Notes: generated from the sequence alone by a model not told the origin. Positions 1-8,317 are shown, counted from the stretch's first letter. The stretch is DNA of 29,760 bases from Aigarchaeota archaeon (GCA_025059415.1 JANXDQ010000007.1:1-29760), one strand, 5' to 3'. Made by a program: numbers and translations.

Positions 1-242
1 AGTTTTTTAAAGCCCTCGTCCGTCAGCCTAACCAAGAGCCTCCTCCCAACGTTAATTCTCTCGATGAGCCCCTCCCGCTGCAATTTTATCAGGACCCTGG
101 AAGCGGTTTGCTGGGAGATCTTGAGTTCCTTTGCGAGCTGCGTGGTCGAGAGGGAGAAGCCCCCGACTATGCCACCGTGCTCCGCGAGGAAAAGAAGGAT
201 TTTACCGCTCGTCGTCAGCAGATCCGCCGGCTCCATCGACAT
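1..242 (-). CDS. ribK: Winged-helix N-terminus, probably archaeal CTP-dependent riboflavin kinase (partial)
   Basis: The gene runs off the left edge, so only about 80 N-terminal residues are visible. They form a winged helix with a clear recognition-helix segment (STTQLAKELKISQQTASRVL) followed by a wing ending in a polar VRLTDEG stretch. The QQTASR signature and the 'LIxRLTDEG' ending match the N-terminal DNA-binding-like domain of archaeal riboflavin kinases (DUF120 family), which use CTP to phosphorylate riboflavin to FMN. The kinase domain lies outside the window, so a plain MarR-like regulator remains possible. The ATG at 242 was chosen; an in-frame ATG at 236 is an alternative. It starts 31 bp after the proteasome subunit gene on the same strand, so the two are probably co-transcribed. 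Confidence 0.6.
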   Translation of the reverse strand, partial: MSMEPADLLTTSGKILLFLAEHGGIVGGFSLSTTQLAKELKISQQTASRVLIKLQREGLIERINVGRRLLVRLTDEGFKK

Positions 243-273
243 CGTCAAATCTCATGCCGACGGGTTAATGAAA

Positions 274-879
274 TTATAGCGGGATGGATTCATTAACCTT
301 CAATCCCTCGCTGGTGAATAAGAGCATGTCTATTCCATTCCCGCTAGCGGCGTCCCTGGCTATCGAGGCCTTAACCGCCTTAATCGCCAGCTCCTCGAGC
401 TCCTTTAAACTGAGGTCCGCTCTATAATTGCTTTCAACCACCCCGATGGCTATTTCGGCGCCAGATCCTATTACCGCGTAATCATCCTCGATCACGGCTC
501 CAAGCGGGTCCAACACTATTATGTGCGGCCCCGCCGCGTCGAATCCGCCGATTATGGTTTCGGTCAGATATGGAAGGAACCTGCTCCCGAAGAGGTAATT
601 GGAGAGGACTTTGGCGACTGTTTTTACTTGGGGATCCTTCTTGTTAATTATCTTGTAGAGGTTTATCTCGGCTTGAACATCCCTGATAAGGCTCTGCATA
701 TCGCCCACGAACCCCGCGCACGCCGCCCCAATTTTAGGCGTTATCTGGAAGACCTTTCGAACATTTTTGCTCATCACGAAGTATCCATATGTGAGCCTCT
801 TCTCCGATGCCAGGACCACGGCGTCCTTAGTTTTTATGCCTATCGTGGTCGCGCCTGGAAAGGGGAACCTGAAGGCCAT
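274..879 (-). CDS. psmB: Proteasome beta subunit, apparently lacking the catalytic Thr1
   Basis: This is a 201-aa subunit of the 20S proteasome beta ring. The fold is shown by the N-terminal TTIGIKTKDAVVLASEKR segment, the SKNVRKVFQI segment and the IGSGAEIA and KAVKASIARDAASGNGIDML blocks near the C-terminus. Aligning the conserved Asp/Glu17 (E in ASEKR) and Lys33 (K in VRKVF) to the Thermoplasma subunit puts Ala10 of the precursor where the nucleophile Thr1 should be (PGA-TTIGI instead of G-TTTVGI). Sulfolobales have a comparable non-catalytic beta subunit that assembles with an active paralogue, so this is probably a structural subunit and an active psmB should exist elsewhere. Only 9 residues precede the Ala, so there is little propeptide. 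A TATA-like GTTAATAG lies just upstream. Confidence 0.93.
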   Translation of the reverse strand: MAFRFPFPGATTIGIKTKDAVVLASEKRLTYGYFVMSKNVRKVFQITPKIGAACAGFVGDMQSLIRDVQAEINLYKIINKKDPQVKTVAKVLSNYLFGSRFLPYLTETIIGGFDAAGPHIIVLDPLGAVIEDDYAVIGSGAEIAIGVVESNYRADLSLKELEELAIKAVKASIARDAASGNGIDMLLFTSEGLKVNESIPL

Positions 880-964
880 TCCTAAAACCCGGCACTATTA
901 ACCCCACTCTAACTCTTAACCCTTACCATTGGTAAAGCTCTGGGAAGCGGAGCTCTAAAGCACC

Positions 965-1762
965 CTAGACCATGGTTAAACGGATTAATTTCAATTTGTC
1001 GCCGGGTTTAAGGCCAAAGTTCTCGGCGGCGCTCCCGCGATTGATCGAGAGCTCGAGGTATCCCGATCCACCTATCGTGAGCAGCGGCTCCCCGGTGCCG
1101 ACATAGGCGTAAGATCTCACGAGCCTACAGGTTATCTCCCGGCCTCCTACTTCGACCTTAACCTCATCTCCAAGCCTGAGGGGCATATTCCCCGAATATA
1201 GGTTCGTGATGGCGTTGCCGAATCTGTCAACATGCATGACCATTACCTCGACCTCGGATCCAGAGATTTTCGGCTCGGGGAGTGCGAGCCTCGCGAAGTC
1301 GGATACCTCACGGCCGATTTCCCCAGGCTCCTTCCCCGAAGCCACCATCCCGGCCACTGGTGCGAAAACATCCCTCGCATGAAATGTCTCAGAGAACCTC
1401 GATGGAAGCCTTGATTCCTCGATGGCATATGCCCTCCTTATCCCAAGCTCCTCCGCGGCGGGGACCATGAACCCCGTATCTGGACCTATGAAGACATCTC
1501 CCCTCTTCGTCGTTAAGATTATGCCTCGACGCCCAGACCCGACTCCGGGGTCGACTACGGAGACGTGAATAGTCCCCGGGGGCATGTGGGGTGCATTAAC
1601 CTTGAGGATGAATGCCGCTTGAAGCTCGTTGAATGCCGAGATCTCGTGCGTTACATCGATTATCACGGCGTCTCTGCAGCGGGAGAGTATCGCGGCCTTT
1701 ACCTGGGCCACGTAGGGGTCTCTAAGGCCGAAATCCGTTAAGAGCGCGATTATGGGCCTCAT
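965..1762 (-). CDS. SAM hydroxide adenosyltransferase (DUF62 family)
   Basis: A 265-aa protein of the DUF62 family related to SAM-dependent fluorinase/chlorinase. The archaeal members use water or hydroxide to split S-adenosylmethionine into adenosine and methionine. Visible family blocks are LLTDFG near the N-terminus, IDVTHEI (about 35-41), VVDPGVGSGRR (69-79), GPDTGF (93-98) and FHARDVFAP (127-135). The Asp, Arg and His expected to activate water correspond to about D71, R78 and H128, so the enzyme looks intact and is not a halogenase by context. The length is usual for the family. The physiological role is unknown; removal of excess SAM has been suggested. It is separated from psmB by 85 bp on the same strand and may have its own promoter. 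Confidence 0.9.
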   Translation of the reverse strand: MRPIIALLTDFGLRDPYVAQVKAAILSRCRDAVIIDVTHEISAFNELQAAFILKVNAPHMPPGTIHVSVVDPGVGSGRRGIILTTKRGDVFIGPDTGFMVPAAEELGIRRAYAIEESRLPSRFSETFHARDVFAPVAGMVASGKEPGEIGREVSDFARLALPEPKISGSEVEVMVMHVDRFGNAITNLYSGNMPLRLGDEVKVEVGGREITCRLVRSYAYVGTGEPLLTIGGSGYLELSINRGSAAENFGLKPGDKLKLIRLTMV

Positions 1763-1911
1763 GCACTACTCAGATGATATTGGGCTCAGCGCTTTTAACT
1801 CTCCTCACAACTCGGGCAGCCAGGATTCGTCATCGCCCATCATGGATGAAAAATAGCCCGAGATAAGGGTTTTCTAAAGAGATAAAAGCCCTTGATCGGA
1901 TCATATTTGAC

Positions 1912-2751
1912 GTGGTCCAGGTAAGGAAGGCTGATGGGAGGCTTGAGGCATTTGATAGATCGAAGGTCGTGGGGACGGCGCTACATTTTGGGCTAGATCT
2001 CGAGGAAGCCGAGGCGATCGCCGACGAGGTCTCGAGACAGGTCTACGACGGCATACCGACATCGAAAATTCTATCCATGATCCAGGAGTTGGCGGCGAAA
2101 TCGAGACCGGAGCTCGAGTACGTCAGAGATCTCCGGGAGGCGATCTCGAGGATGAGGTCCAAGCCGGACTTCGAGGAATATATCAGGTTCGCCTTAAGGG
2201 TGGTTGGATACGTGGTTGAGCCTGGAAGGGTTCTGGAGGGCCGCTGCGTCAGCCACGAGATAGATGGGATAGCCTTCATGGGGCATGAGGTATTGGTCGT
2301 TGAGGTGAAGCACCACGTGAACCAACACACATATACGGGGCTGGACACGGTTCTAGAGCTCTGGGCAGCCTTTGAGGATCTCCAAGAGGGCCATCGCCTC
2401 GGGCTACATGAATACGCATTCACCTCGGCGATCCTCGCGTGCAATACCAAGATCTCACTCCACGCCGAGCGCTACGCGAGGTGTAAGGGGATCAAGTACA
2501 TGGGGTGGAAGTATCCGCGCGCATTTGCGCTCGGGGACATAGTCACTAAATACAGGCTTTACCCCATAACGATGCTGGCCTCGCTCTCTGAGGGACAGGT
2601 GGCAAGTCTGGGAGACCGCGGGATAATACTCCTGAGCCAACTCGTTGAGTTGGATGTAGGTGAGGTCGCGAAATTAATTAACGCAGAAAAGTCCTTCGTC
2701 GAGAAGTTGATTGAGGCGGCCACCGCGATCCTCTCCAGGCCCGCGAGATAA
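1912..2751 (+). CDS. ATP-cone domain fused to a PD-(D/E)XK nuclease-like domain
   Basis: A 279-aa protein with three parts. Residues 1-90 (VRKADGRLEAFDRSKV then a helical bundle) look like an ATP-cone, the nucleotide-sensing domain of ribonucleotide reductases and NrdR. Residues about 100-210 resemble a restriction-endonuclease-like fold: D118 in HEIDGI and E131-V-K133 in VVEVKHH give a D...ExK metal site. Residues about 222-275 resemble helix-hairpin-helix DNA-binding repeats. Together these suggest an ATP- or dATP-responsive nuclease acting on DNA, perhaps in repair; this is inference, although similar fusions occur in thermophilic archaea. The start is GTG at 1912, with GATAAAAG about 25-30 bp upstream consistent with a leaderless transcript. 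It is followed 32 bp later by rtcA in the same direction. Confidence 0.75.
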   Translation: MVQVRKADGRLEAFDRSKVVGTALHFGLDLEEAEAIADEVSRQVYDGIPTSKILSMIQELAAKSRPELEYVRDLREAISRMRSKPDFEEYIRFALRVVGYVVEPGRVLEGRCVSHEIDGIAFMGHEVLVVEVKHHVNQHTYTGLDTVLELWAAFEDLQEGHRLGLHEYAFTSAILACNTKISLHAERYARCKGIKYMGWKYPRAFALGDIVTKYRLYPITMLASLSEGQVASLGDRGIILLSQLVELDVGEVAKLINAEKSFVEKLIEAATAILSRPAR

Positions 2752-2783
2752 CCTAATATTCTTTCCAGGATAATCGGGCTTGG

Positions 2784-3857
2784 ATGCCTGGGGGATTCGT
2801 GGAAATAGATGGATCCATGGGCGAGGGCGGAGGCCAAATCCTCAGAAACGCGGTAGCCCTTTCAGCCGTCCTACTAAAGCCGATCAGGGTATACAATATT
2901 CGGGCGAAGAGGAGTAAGCCCGGCCTGAGGCCCCAGCACCTCGTCGGCGTAAAGGCTGTGGCCGCCCTCTCATCGGCGGAAGTCACAGGGCTAGAAGTCG
3001 GCTCCATGGAGATAACCTTCAAGCCAAAGCATCTCGGCGGAGGTAGATTATCCTTCGATGCCGGGACCGCGGGAAGCACCACGCTGATGCTCCAGAGCCT
3101 GATGCCCGCGATGGCCTTCAGCAGCAGCCCAATCGAGGTAGAGCTCAGGGGCGGAACCAACAACCCAATGGCCCCGCCCGTCGAATACTTCAAGATGGTC
3201 CTCCTCCCAATGCTCTCTAGGATGGGCTGCAGATTTGAAATAGAGTTGTTGAGGAGGGGGTTCTACCCGAGGGGAGGCGGGATTGTTAAGGCTAAATCCA
3301 CACCGGTCAATTCCCTCAAGCCGATAAAGCTCACCGAGGCCGGCGATGTTAAGAGGGTTCACGTGTTGAGTTACAGCTGCAGGCTCCCAGCGCATATCGC
3401 GGAGAGGATGGCCGCTACCGCCGAGAGGCATCTCCGAGAAAGAGGCTATGATACAGTCGTCGAGAAACAAATACTCCAACCAGGAGACAAAGCGTGCTCA
3501 ATCGACCCTGGATGTGGAATAATCTTGGTGGCGGAAATGAGTTCGGGAGCATTGATGGGATCCGATAACTTGGGGAGGTTGGGCGTCCCGGCCGAAAACG
3601 TCGCCGAAGAGGCCACGAAATCCCTACTAAAGCAGATAGACTCCGGAGCGGCCGTAGACAGACACCTCGGGGACCAGTTGGTGATCTGGGCCTCCCTCGC
3701 GGACGGCACCTCAGAATACAGGGTCTCAGAGCTCACAATGCACACGGTAACCAGTATAGAGCTCTGTAAGCTTCTCAGCGGAGCAAAAGCAGAAATCTCT
3801 GGAAAACTTGGAGGGCCTGCGACGGTGAGGATGCTCGGCATAGGCTTAAGAAGATGA
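2784..3857 (+). CDS. rtcA: RNA 3'-terminal phosphate cyclase
   Basis: A 357-aa RtcA-family enzyme that uses ATP to turn an RNA 3'-phosphate into a 2',3'-cyclic phosphate via a histidyl-adenylate. The N-terminus carries the family block IDGSMGEGGGQILRNA (8-23), followed by KPGLRPQHL (45-53). GTNNPMAPPV (124-133) and FYPRGGG (160-166) are also conserved. The C-terminal HLGDQLV and LTMHTVTSIEL blocks are present; His320 in the latter corresponds to the adenylated histidine of E. coli RtcA. Length is typical. It acts in the cytoplasm in RNA end repair. The start ATG at 2784 follows the preceding nuclease-like gene by 32 bp, so co-transcription is likely. Confidence 0.95.
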   Translation: MPGGFVEIDGSMGEGGGQILRNAVALSAVLLKPIRVYNIRAKRSKPGLRPQHLVGVKAVAALSSAEVTGLEVGSMEITFKPKHLGGGRLSFDAGTAGSTTLMLQSLMPAMAFSSSPIEVELRGGTNNPMAPPVEYFKMVLLPMLSRMGCRFEIELLRRGFYPRGGGIVKAKSTPVNSLKPIKLTEAGDVKRVHVLSYSCRLPAHIAERMAATAERHLRERGYDTVVEKQILQPGDKACSIDPGCGIILVAEMSSGALMGSDNLGRLGVPAENVAEEATKSLLKQIDSGAAVDRHLGDQLVIWASLADGTSEYRVSELTMHTVTSIELCKLLSGAKAEISGKLGGPATVRMLGIGLRR

Positions 3858-4116
3858 GTCTAGGAAAAGAGGAAATACCAAACTAGATCAGCTGATCCAA
3901 CTCCGGAAAACCCATATCCCATTACGCGGCCCCCTCCGCATCCATTATAGTCATCTGGATTTTCAGGGATCATGACCGGCGTAGTTGACGTCGACCCTGC
4001 GAGATGGACTAAATCTAAAATGCCTCGGAGCCTCCTTCGCGGTGAAATCAAAACGTTTATTGAGTAGATGCAGCGATCTGGATGGGGGTCTCAGTTACAA
4101 TCGGGGTTGATGCGAA
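3858..4116. other. 259-bp intergenic region between rtcA and nadM
   Basis: No coding region with recognisable features, RNA gene or repeat was found. A 63-codon minus-strand frame (3860-4051) is glycine and aromatic rich without motifs and is not believed. The right part must hold the nadM promoter; AT-rich AATCAAAACGTTTATTGAG at about 4045-4064 is a candidate, but it lies further from the start than is usual in this genome. Confidence 0.5.
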
Positions 4117-4632
4117 TTGGTTAGGGGCTTATTCGTTGGAAGGTTTCAGCCGCCACATCTCGGGCACATGCACGCAATAAAGGCGGCGCTATCGCAGTCG
4201 GATGAACTCATAATAGTTATCGGGAGCGCCCAGTATAGCTATACGTTTGAGAACCCGTTCACGGCGGGCGAGAGGATAGAGATGCTGAAGCTCGCGTTGA
4301 TCGAGGAGGGGATCGAAATCTCCAGGACATACCTGATACCGGTCCCCGACGTCGGCGAACACTCCATCTGGGTCTCCAGGATAAAGTCCTTCTGCCCCAA
4401 ATTCGACGTGGTTTATACCAACAACCCCCTGGTGAAGAGGCTCTTCGAGGATGAAGGCTATCAAGTGAGGCAGCTGGAGCCCTATCGCAGAGACCTGGAG
4501 ATGGGGACGCGCATAAGGAAAATGATGCTCGAGGGTGGATCCTGGGAAGACCTTGTACCAAAATCCGTCGCGGGCTTCATCAAGAAGATTAAGGGAGTGG
4601 AGAGGCTGAGGGAGATCTGCTTAAGGGATTAA
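4117..4632 (+). CDS. nadM: Nicotinamide-nucleotide adenylyltransferase, archaeal type
   Basis: A 171-aa NadM that joins NMN (or the nicotinate form) to ATP to make NAD. The cytidylyltransferase-like signature is at the N-terminus: GRFQPPHLGHMHAI with the HxGH motif at 14-17. NPFTAGERIEML (about 46-57) and YTNNPLVKRLF (about 100-110) are characteristic of the archaeal family, and GTRIRKMM (about 130-137) corresponds to the ISTTxxR motif that binds ATP phosphates. Length is usual. The start codon is TTG at 4117; the nearby ATG at 4110 is out of frame and no other in-frame start fits the conserved N-terminus. Confidence 0.93.
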   Translation: MVRGLFVGRFQPPHLGHMHAIKAALSQSDELIIVIGSAQYSYTFENPFTAGERIEMLKLALIEEGIEISRTYLIPVPDVGEHSIWVSRIKSFCPKFDVVYTNNPLVKRLFEDEGYQVRQLEPYRRDLEMGTRIRKMMLEGGSWEDLVPKSVAGFIKKIKGVERLREICLRD

Positions 4633-4680
4633 CCGTTATGCTAACATTTTTCAGGACTCTTAATCAATTCTTTTATAGAA

Positions 4681-5049
4681 ATGGTTGAGCGGACATTCAA
4701 CTACAAGCAGGCGATCGTGATCCGCGTCGACTTAAAGATGAGTGTGGGGAAGATTGCCGCCCAAGCGGCCCACGCGGCAGTCTCCGCGGCCGAGAAATGC
4801 AGGAGGATGAGGCCAGAGTGGTTCAATGCATGGGTCGAGGAGGGCCAGAAGAAGGCTGTTTTGAGGGGGAGAGATGAGGAGGAGCTGAGGAGGCTATTTC
4901 TGGAGGCGGAAGAGCTTGGATTGCCCGCGGCCTTGATAGAGGACGCGGGTTTAACGGAGATACCTCCTGGGACGGTGACCAGCTTGGGGATAGGCCCGGC
5001 CCCATCAGATATAATTGATAAGGTAACTGGGAGGCTCAAGCTCCTCTAA
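4681..5049 (+). CDS. pth2: Peptidyl-tRNA hydrolase, archaeal/eukaryotic Pth2 type
   Basis: A 122-aa Pth2 that releases peptides from prematurely dropped peptidyl-tRNA. The conserved core is easy to see: KQAIVIRVDLKMSVGKIAAQ (about 9-28) followed by AAHAAVSA, then a lysine-rich segment and the C-terminal AGLTEIPPGTVTSLGIGP block with SDIIDKVTGRLKLL. Length is normal. It sits 48 bp after nadM and 18 bp before truD on the same strand, forming a short run of RNA and cofactor housekeeping genes. ATG at 4681 matches the expected N-terminus. Confidence 0.96.
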   Translation: MVERTFNYKQAIVIRVDLKMSVGKIAAQAAHAAVSAAEKCRRMRPEWFNAWVEEGQKKAVLRGRDEEELRRLFLEAEELGLPAALIEDAGLTEIPPGTVTSLGIGPAPSDIIDKVTGRLKLL

Positions 5050-5067
5050 CCTCGATGGTGTTGAGAT

Positions 5068-6453
5068 TTGTTCAAGAGGCTCTCGCAACTACGACCTGAG
5101 GAAGTCGAGGAGTTTATGGGGATACAGGGCTACGTCACAAAGACCCCCGGAATAGGTGGGGTGATCAAGGTTAAGCCCGAGGATTTCCTCGCTTGGGAGG
5201 TCCTAGTCAATGGGATGGATGCGCGGGCGATCTACGAGTCCCACGTGCCATATGACGGTGGGTTTGGAGACCACGTATTGGCCGTGATGAGGAAGAGGGG
5301 CATCGACACGATTAGGGCATCAACCGTGGTCGCTAGAGAACTGGGCATAAAGCCGAAGATGATATCCATCTGCGGGATCAAGGATAAGGTGAGCGTTAGT
5401 TGGCAGTTCATCACGCTCCCAAGAAACTCGATTAAATCAGAGGGATTAAAACTTGGAGAACTAATACACGTATCCCCGATCCGGGATTTCCCGAGGCCAT
5501 TAAACTCAAAGTTCCTGGCCAAAAACGTATTCGAGATAATAATCAGGGAGATGCACAGAGGCCCGGCAGAAGTCCAATCATGTTTGGAGGAGCTGCGATC
5601 CATCGGCATACCCAATTTCTATGGACATCAGAGGTTTGGGATAACGCGGCCGATAACGCCGCTCGTCGGCAGGATGATGATGTTCGGCGAACTGGAGGAC
5701 GCCGTCATGGAATTCTTAACAGATTCATCTCCGTTAGAGAGTGAGGAGAATAGGAGAGCGAGGGTGCGATTACTGGAGAACATGGACCCTGAATCCGCTC
5801 TCCAATACTATCCGAGGAGCCTGAGATACGAACGCGAAATATTAAAGCATCTGATCGATCGTAAAAGAGACTTTAAGGGCGCTATAAGGGCTCTCCCCCT
5901 CAGGCTCCGGAGATTAATGGTAGAATCCGTTTCAGCTTTAATTTTTAACAAAGCATTGTCGAAGATAATTTCGGCAGGGAAATTAAATAAGGTGGAGGTT
6001 GGAGACTTCGTTGTAAGGATCGATGCTTTTGGTAGGGTGGAGCCGGGGAGGCCCATAATCGTAAGAGAGGGAAACATAGGCCAAGTGGAGCGGCTGCGGA
6101 AAATTGGAAAAATCGCGGTGGCGCTCCCAGTCCCTGGATACCTCCTCGAAATCCCGAAAAGTGGTAAGGGTGAAGCGCTCATGGAGGCGATGGAGGAGCT
6201 GGAGATCTCTCCCGGGATGTTCAGGCTCAAAGTAATCCCCGAAGCATCCACGCGCGGCTCTCTTCGACCATTAGTAATCCCGAAGTGGAGTTGCGAGATA
6301 ATCCATTACGGAAGCCGATCCATAACTCTTAGGATGATTCTTCCACCCGGGTGCTACGCCACAGCCCTCCTGAGGGAAATAATGAAGCCGAGGACCCCAC
6401 TCGCCTTCGTGGGGAAAACGAATAATAATAATGAAGATGCAGGTCTTGGATGA
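5068..6453 (+). CDS. truD: tRNA pseudouridine synthase D
   Basis: A 461-aa TruD, which in bacteria isomerises U13 of tRNA; archaeal and eukaryotic homologues have wider targets. Evidence is the N-terminal YVTKTPGIGGVIK block (22-34), the catalytic loop ICGIKDKVSVSWQ with Asp106, and NFYGHQRFGITRP in the TRUD-domain region; a long insertion between these is normal for the family. The C-terminus has a short asparagine tract encoded by repeated AAT (NNNN near 453-456), probably an unstructured tail. The start is TTG at 5068; ATG at 5116 is an alternative that would remove the first 16 residues. The TGA stop is immediately followed by the ATG of the rhomboid gene with no spacer. Confidence 0.93.
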   Translation: MFKRLSQLRPEEVEEFMGIQGYVTKTPGIGGVIKVKPEDFLAWEVLVNGMDARAIYESHVPYDGGFGDHVLAVMRKRGIDTIRASTVVARELGIKPKMISICGIKDKVSVSWQFITLPRNSIKSEGLKLGELIHVSPIRDFPRPLNSKFLAKNVFEIIIREMHRGPAEVQSCLEELRSIGIPNFYGHQRFGITRPITPLVGRMMMFGELEDAVMEFLTDSSPLESEENRRARVRLLENMDPESALQYYPRSLRYEREILKHLIDRKRDFKGAIRALPLRLRRLMVESVSALIFNKALSKIISAGKLNKVEVGDFVVRIDAFGRVEPGRPIIVREGNIGQVERLRKIGKIAVALPVPGYLLEIPKSGKGEALMEAMEELEISPGMFRLKVIPEASTRGSLRPLVIPKWSCEIIHYGSRSITLRMILPPGCYATALLREIMKPRTPLAFVGKTNNNNEDAGLG

Positions 6454-7113
6454 ATGGAGGGCTATGTCATAAGGACTCCAACTGCAAAGGCAACGTGGAC
6501 ATTGATCGGTATAAACCTCGTGATCGGCCTGGCGACAATAATACTACAATACGCTGACCCGGAGGCATTTAACTGGACCATCTATAGCTTCGCCGCGATC
6601 CCGCTTTACACGATTAATGGATGGGAGCCTCATAGGCTCATAACGTCAATGTTTCTACATGGAGGCTTCATCCACCTCGTCCTCAATATGTTCGCCCTCA
6701 TAATCTTCGGCCCAGATGTCGAGAGAGTTGTTGGGAGAGCGCGCTTCCTACTCCTCTACTTCATAAGCGGATTAGTGGCGGATTATGCCCACGCCTACTT
6801 CATCCTCCAATTCCTCCCATACAGGCAATTCCTCTTGGCCCCCTCTATCGGGGCCTCCGGAGCGATCTTCGGCGTTATGGCCGCCTTCGCCGTATTATTT
6901 CCCTTCAGGAGGATCATTATATTCATGGGCTTCCCGACAGTTGCCCCAGCCATGGTGGCGATCTTCATCATGGCGGTGCTTCAATTTCTCTACGCGTTCT
7001 TCACACCGTTTTCGCAGGTGGCTTACGCCGCCCACCTTGGCGGGCTCGCAGCAGGCCTGATAATTACGCTAATCTACAAACCCTCTCTCAGGAAGCTCGC
7101 TCCCGAATTCTAA
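6454..7113 (+). CDS. Rhomboid-family intramembrane serine protease
   Basis: A 219-aa integral membrane protease with about six hydrophobic segments. Catalytic features are GASGAIFG with nucleophile Ser135 and AAHLGGLAAG with His194. The first core segment has HRLITSMFLHGGFIHLVLNM with the conserved H74 and N78. Rhomboids cut single-pass membrane proteins inside or next to the bilayer; the substrate here is unknown. The start codon directly abuts the truD stop (TGAATG), so translation is probably coupled by reinitiation. The 3' end overlaps yjbQ tail to tail: its TAA at 7111-7113 overlaps the opposite-strand TAG at 7110-7112. Confidence 0.92.
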   Translation: MEGYVIRTPTAKATWTLIGINLVIGLATIILQYADPEAFNWTIYSFAAIPLYTINGWEPHRLITSMFLHGGFIHLVLNMFALIIFGPDVERVVGRARFLLLYFISGLVADYAHAYFILQFLPYRQFLLAPSIGASGAIFGVMAAFAVLFPFRRIIIFMGFPTVAPAMVAIFIMAVLQFLYAFFTPFSQVAYAAHLGGLAAGLIITLIYKPSLRKLAPEF

Positions 7114-7529
7114 TCCACATCCGCTCCGATCACCTTGACTATGATACGTCTTTCCCTCGGGCCATCGAACTCCGCTAAGAATATGCTCTGCCAGGTCCCG
7201 ATCATGGGCCTCCCATCACTAATTGGAATCGTCGTAGAGGAGCTTAAGATGATCGACTTTATGTGTGCATGGGCGTTATAGTCGACTTCGTCGTGCATGT
7301 AGCCCGCCCTCTCGGGGACGAGGTTACTCAATACTTCCCCGATATCCCTCTTTAGCCCATTTTCATCTTCGTTTATGAATAGGCCGACAGTTGTATGCGG
7401 TATGAATACATTGACCAACCCATCTTTTACTCCACTTTTTCTAACTGCTTGGATGACGATGTCCGTGATGTTCACGAAGTCGAGGGCCGCCCTTGTCCTC
7501 ACTCTAAGCTCTGTGGAATAAGTTTTCAT
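7110..7529 (-). CDS. YjbQ/UPF0047 family protein
   Basis: A 139-aa member of the YjbQ (UPF0047) family, small trimeric proteins with a conserved His/Glu cluster. Homologues have been annotated as having weak thiamine phosphate synthase activity, but the true function is unsettled. Conserved features are FIPHTTVGLFINEDENG, HDEVDYNAHAHIKSIIL and GRPMIGTWQSIFLAEFDGPR near the C-terminus. ATG at 7529 was chosen because the family starts at this point (KTYSTELRVRT); a longer frame from TTG at 7553 or ATG at 7547 is less likely. TTTAATT about 28 bp upstream fits a leaderless promoter. It is divergent from the TatD-family gene. Confidence 0.9.
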   Translation of the reverse strand: MKTYSTELRVRTRAALDFVNITDIVIQAVRKSGVKDGLVNVFIPHTTVGLFINEDENGLKRDIGEVLSNLVPERAGYMHDEVDYNAHAHIKSIILSSSTTIPISDGRPMIGTWQSIFLAEFDGPRERRIIVKVIGADVD

Positions 7530-7606
7530 GGGATCTTGGAAGCTCATCAGCAATTAAAGGATTTAGCGCGGAAACCAAATAAGCTTCTTGACGTTACTCC
7601 ACTTGT

Positions 7607-8317
7607 ATGTTGGTAGATGCGCACTGCCACGTCTATGAATTCGCCGAGGAGGAACTTAGGAGATACGCATCATATAGGATCATCTGCGTCTCCGAGGATC
7701 TCGAGAGCAGCCTAAAATCCCTCGAGCTCGGGGAAAGATTCAGCAACATAATCCCATTTGTTGGATTACATCCTTGGAACGTCCCTGAAACACCACAATC
7801 CAAGATTAAGGAAATGGTGGAATTAATTGAGAGGAGGGAGGTTGCAGGCCTAGGGGAGATAGGATTAGACAGGAGAATGTGTGGAGAATATGAGAAACAA
7901 AAGGAGGTTTTTGAGAAATTCTGTGAACTCGCATCAGAATACGATCTCCCAGTTAACATACACGCGTTGGACGCATGGGAGGAAGCCGTGGAGATTCTGA
8001 ATAAGTATGATGTTGAGAGATCGGTTTTCCACTGGTATAATGGGCCAATAGAGCTCCTAGATGAGCTTCTGAATAGCGGTTATATGATCACGATAAACCC
8101 GGCCGTGAAGATTCAACGACGCCATCGATTGGTGCTTGAGGAAGTGAGGTTGGAGATGATCATGACTGAGAGCGATGGACCATATCGATATCGGGGGCTT
8201 TACTTGAAGCCGGATATGATCCCAGATCTGCTCGACTTCATAGCGGATGTTAAGAATATTAGGCGGGATGATTTGGAGGAATTGATCGAGAGCAATTTCC
8301 TCAGGTTTCTCAAGTGA
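7607..8317 (+). CDS. TatD-family metal-dependent hydrolase
   Basis: A 236-aa TIM-barrel hydrolase of the TatD family, whose characterised members are metal-dependent deoxyribonucleases. Metal ligands are visible in order: DAHCHVY (H6, H8), GLGEIGLD (E84), NIHALDAW (H119), VFHWYNG (H142) and TESDGPYRYRG (D190). The archaeal form is shorter than bacterial TatD but all ligands are kept, so activity is expected. GLHPWNVPE (53-61) is also typical. ATG at 7607 starts right at the first strand. The last 8 bp overlap the 3' end of the convergent unknown gene at 8310. Confidence 0.88.
   Translation: MLVDAHCHVYEFAEEELRRYASYRIICVSEDLESSLKSLELGERFSNIIPFVGLHPWNVPETPQSKIKEMVELIERREVAGLGEIGLDRRMCGEYEKQKEVFEKFCELASEYDLPVNIHALDAWEEAVEILNKYDVERSVFHWYNGPIELLDELLNSGYMITINPAVKIQRRHRLVLEEVRLEMIMTESDGPYRYRGLYLKPDMIPDLLDFIADVKNIRRDDLEELIESNFLRFLK

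Noticed and set aside
3860..4051. 63-codon minus-strand frame in the rtcA-nadM gap
   Set aside because: Too short, with no conserved-looking segment, no ribosome-binding site and no TATA box at a suitable distance.
6421..6432. AAT repeat near the end of truD
   Set aside because: Only four to five AAT units, translated as a short Asn tract; too small to be a meaningful repeat locus.
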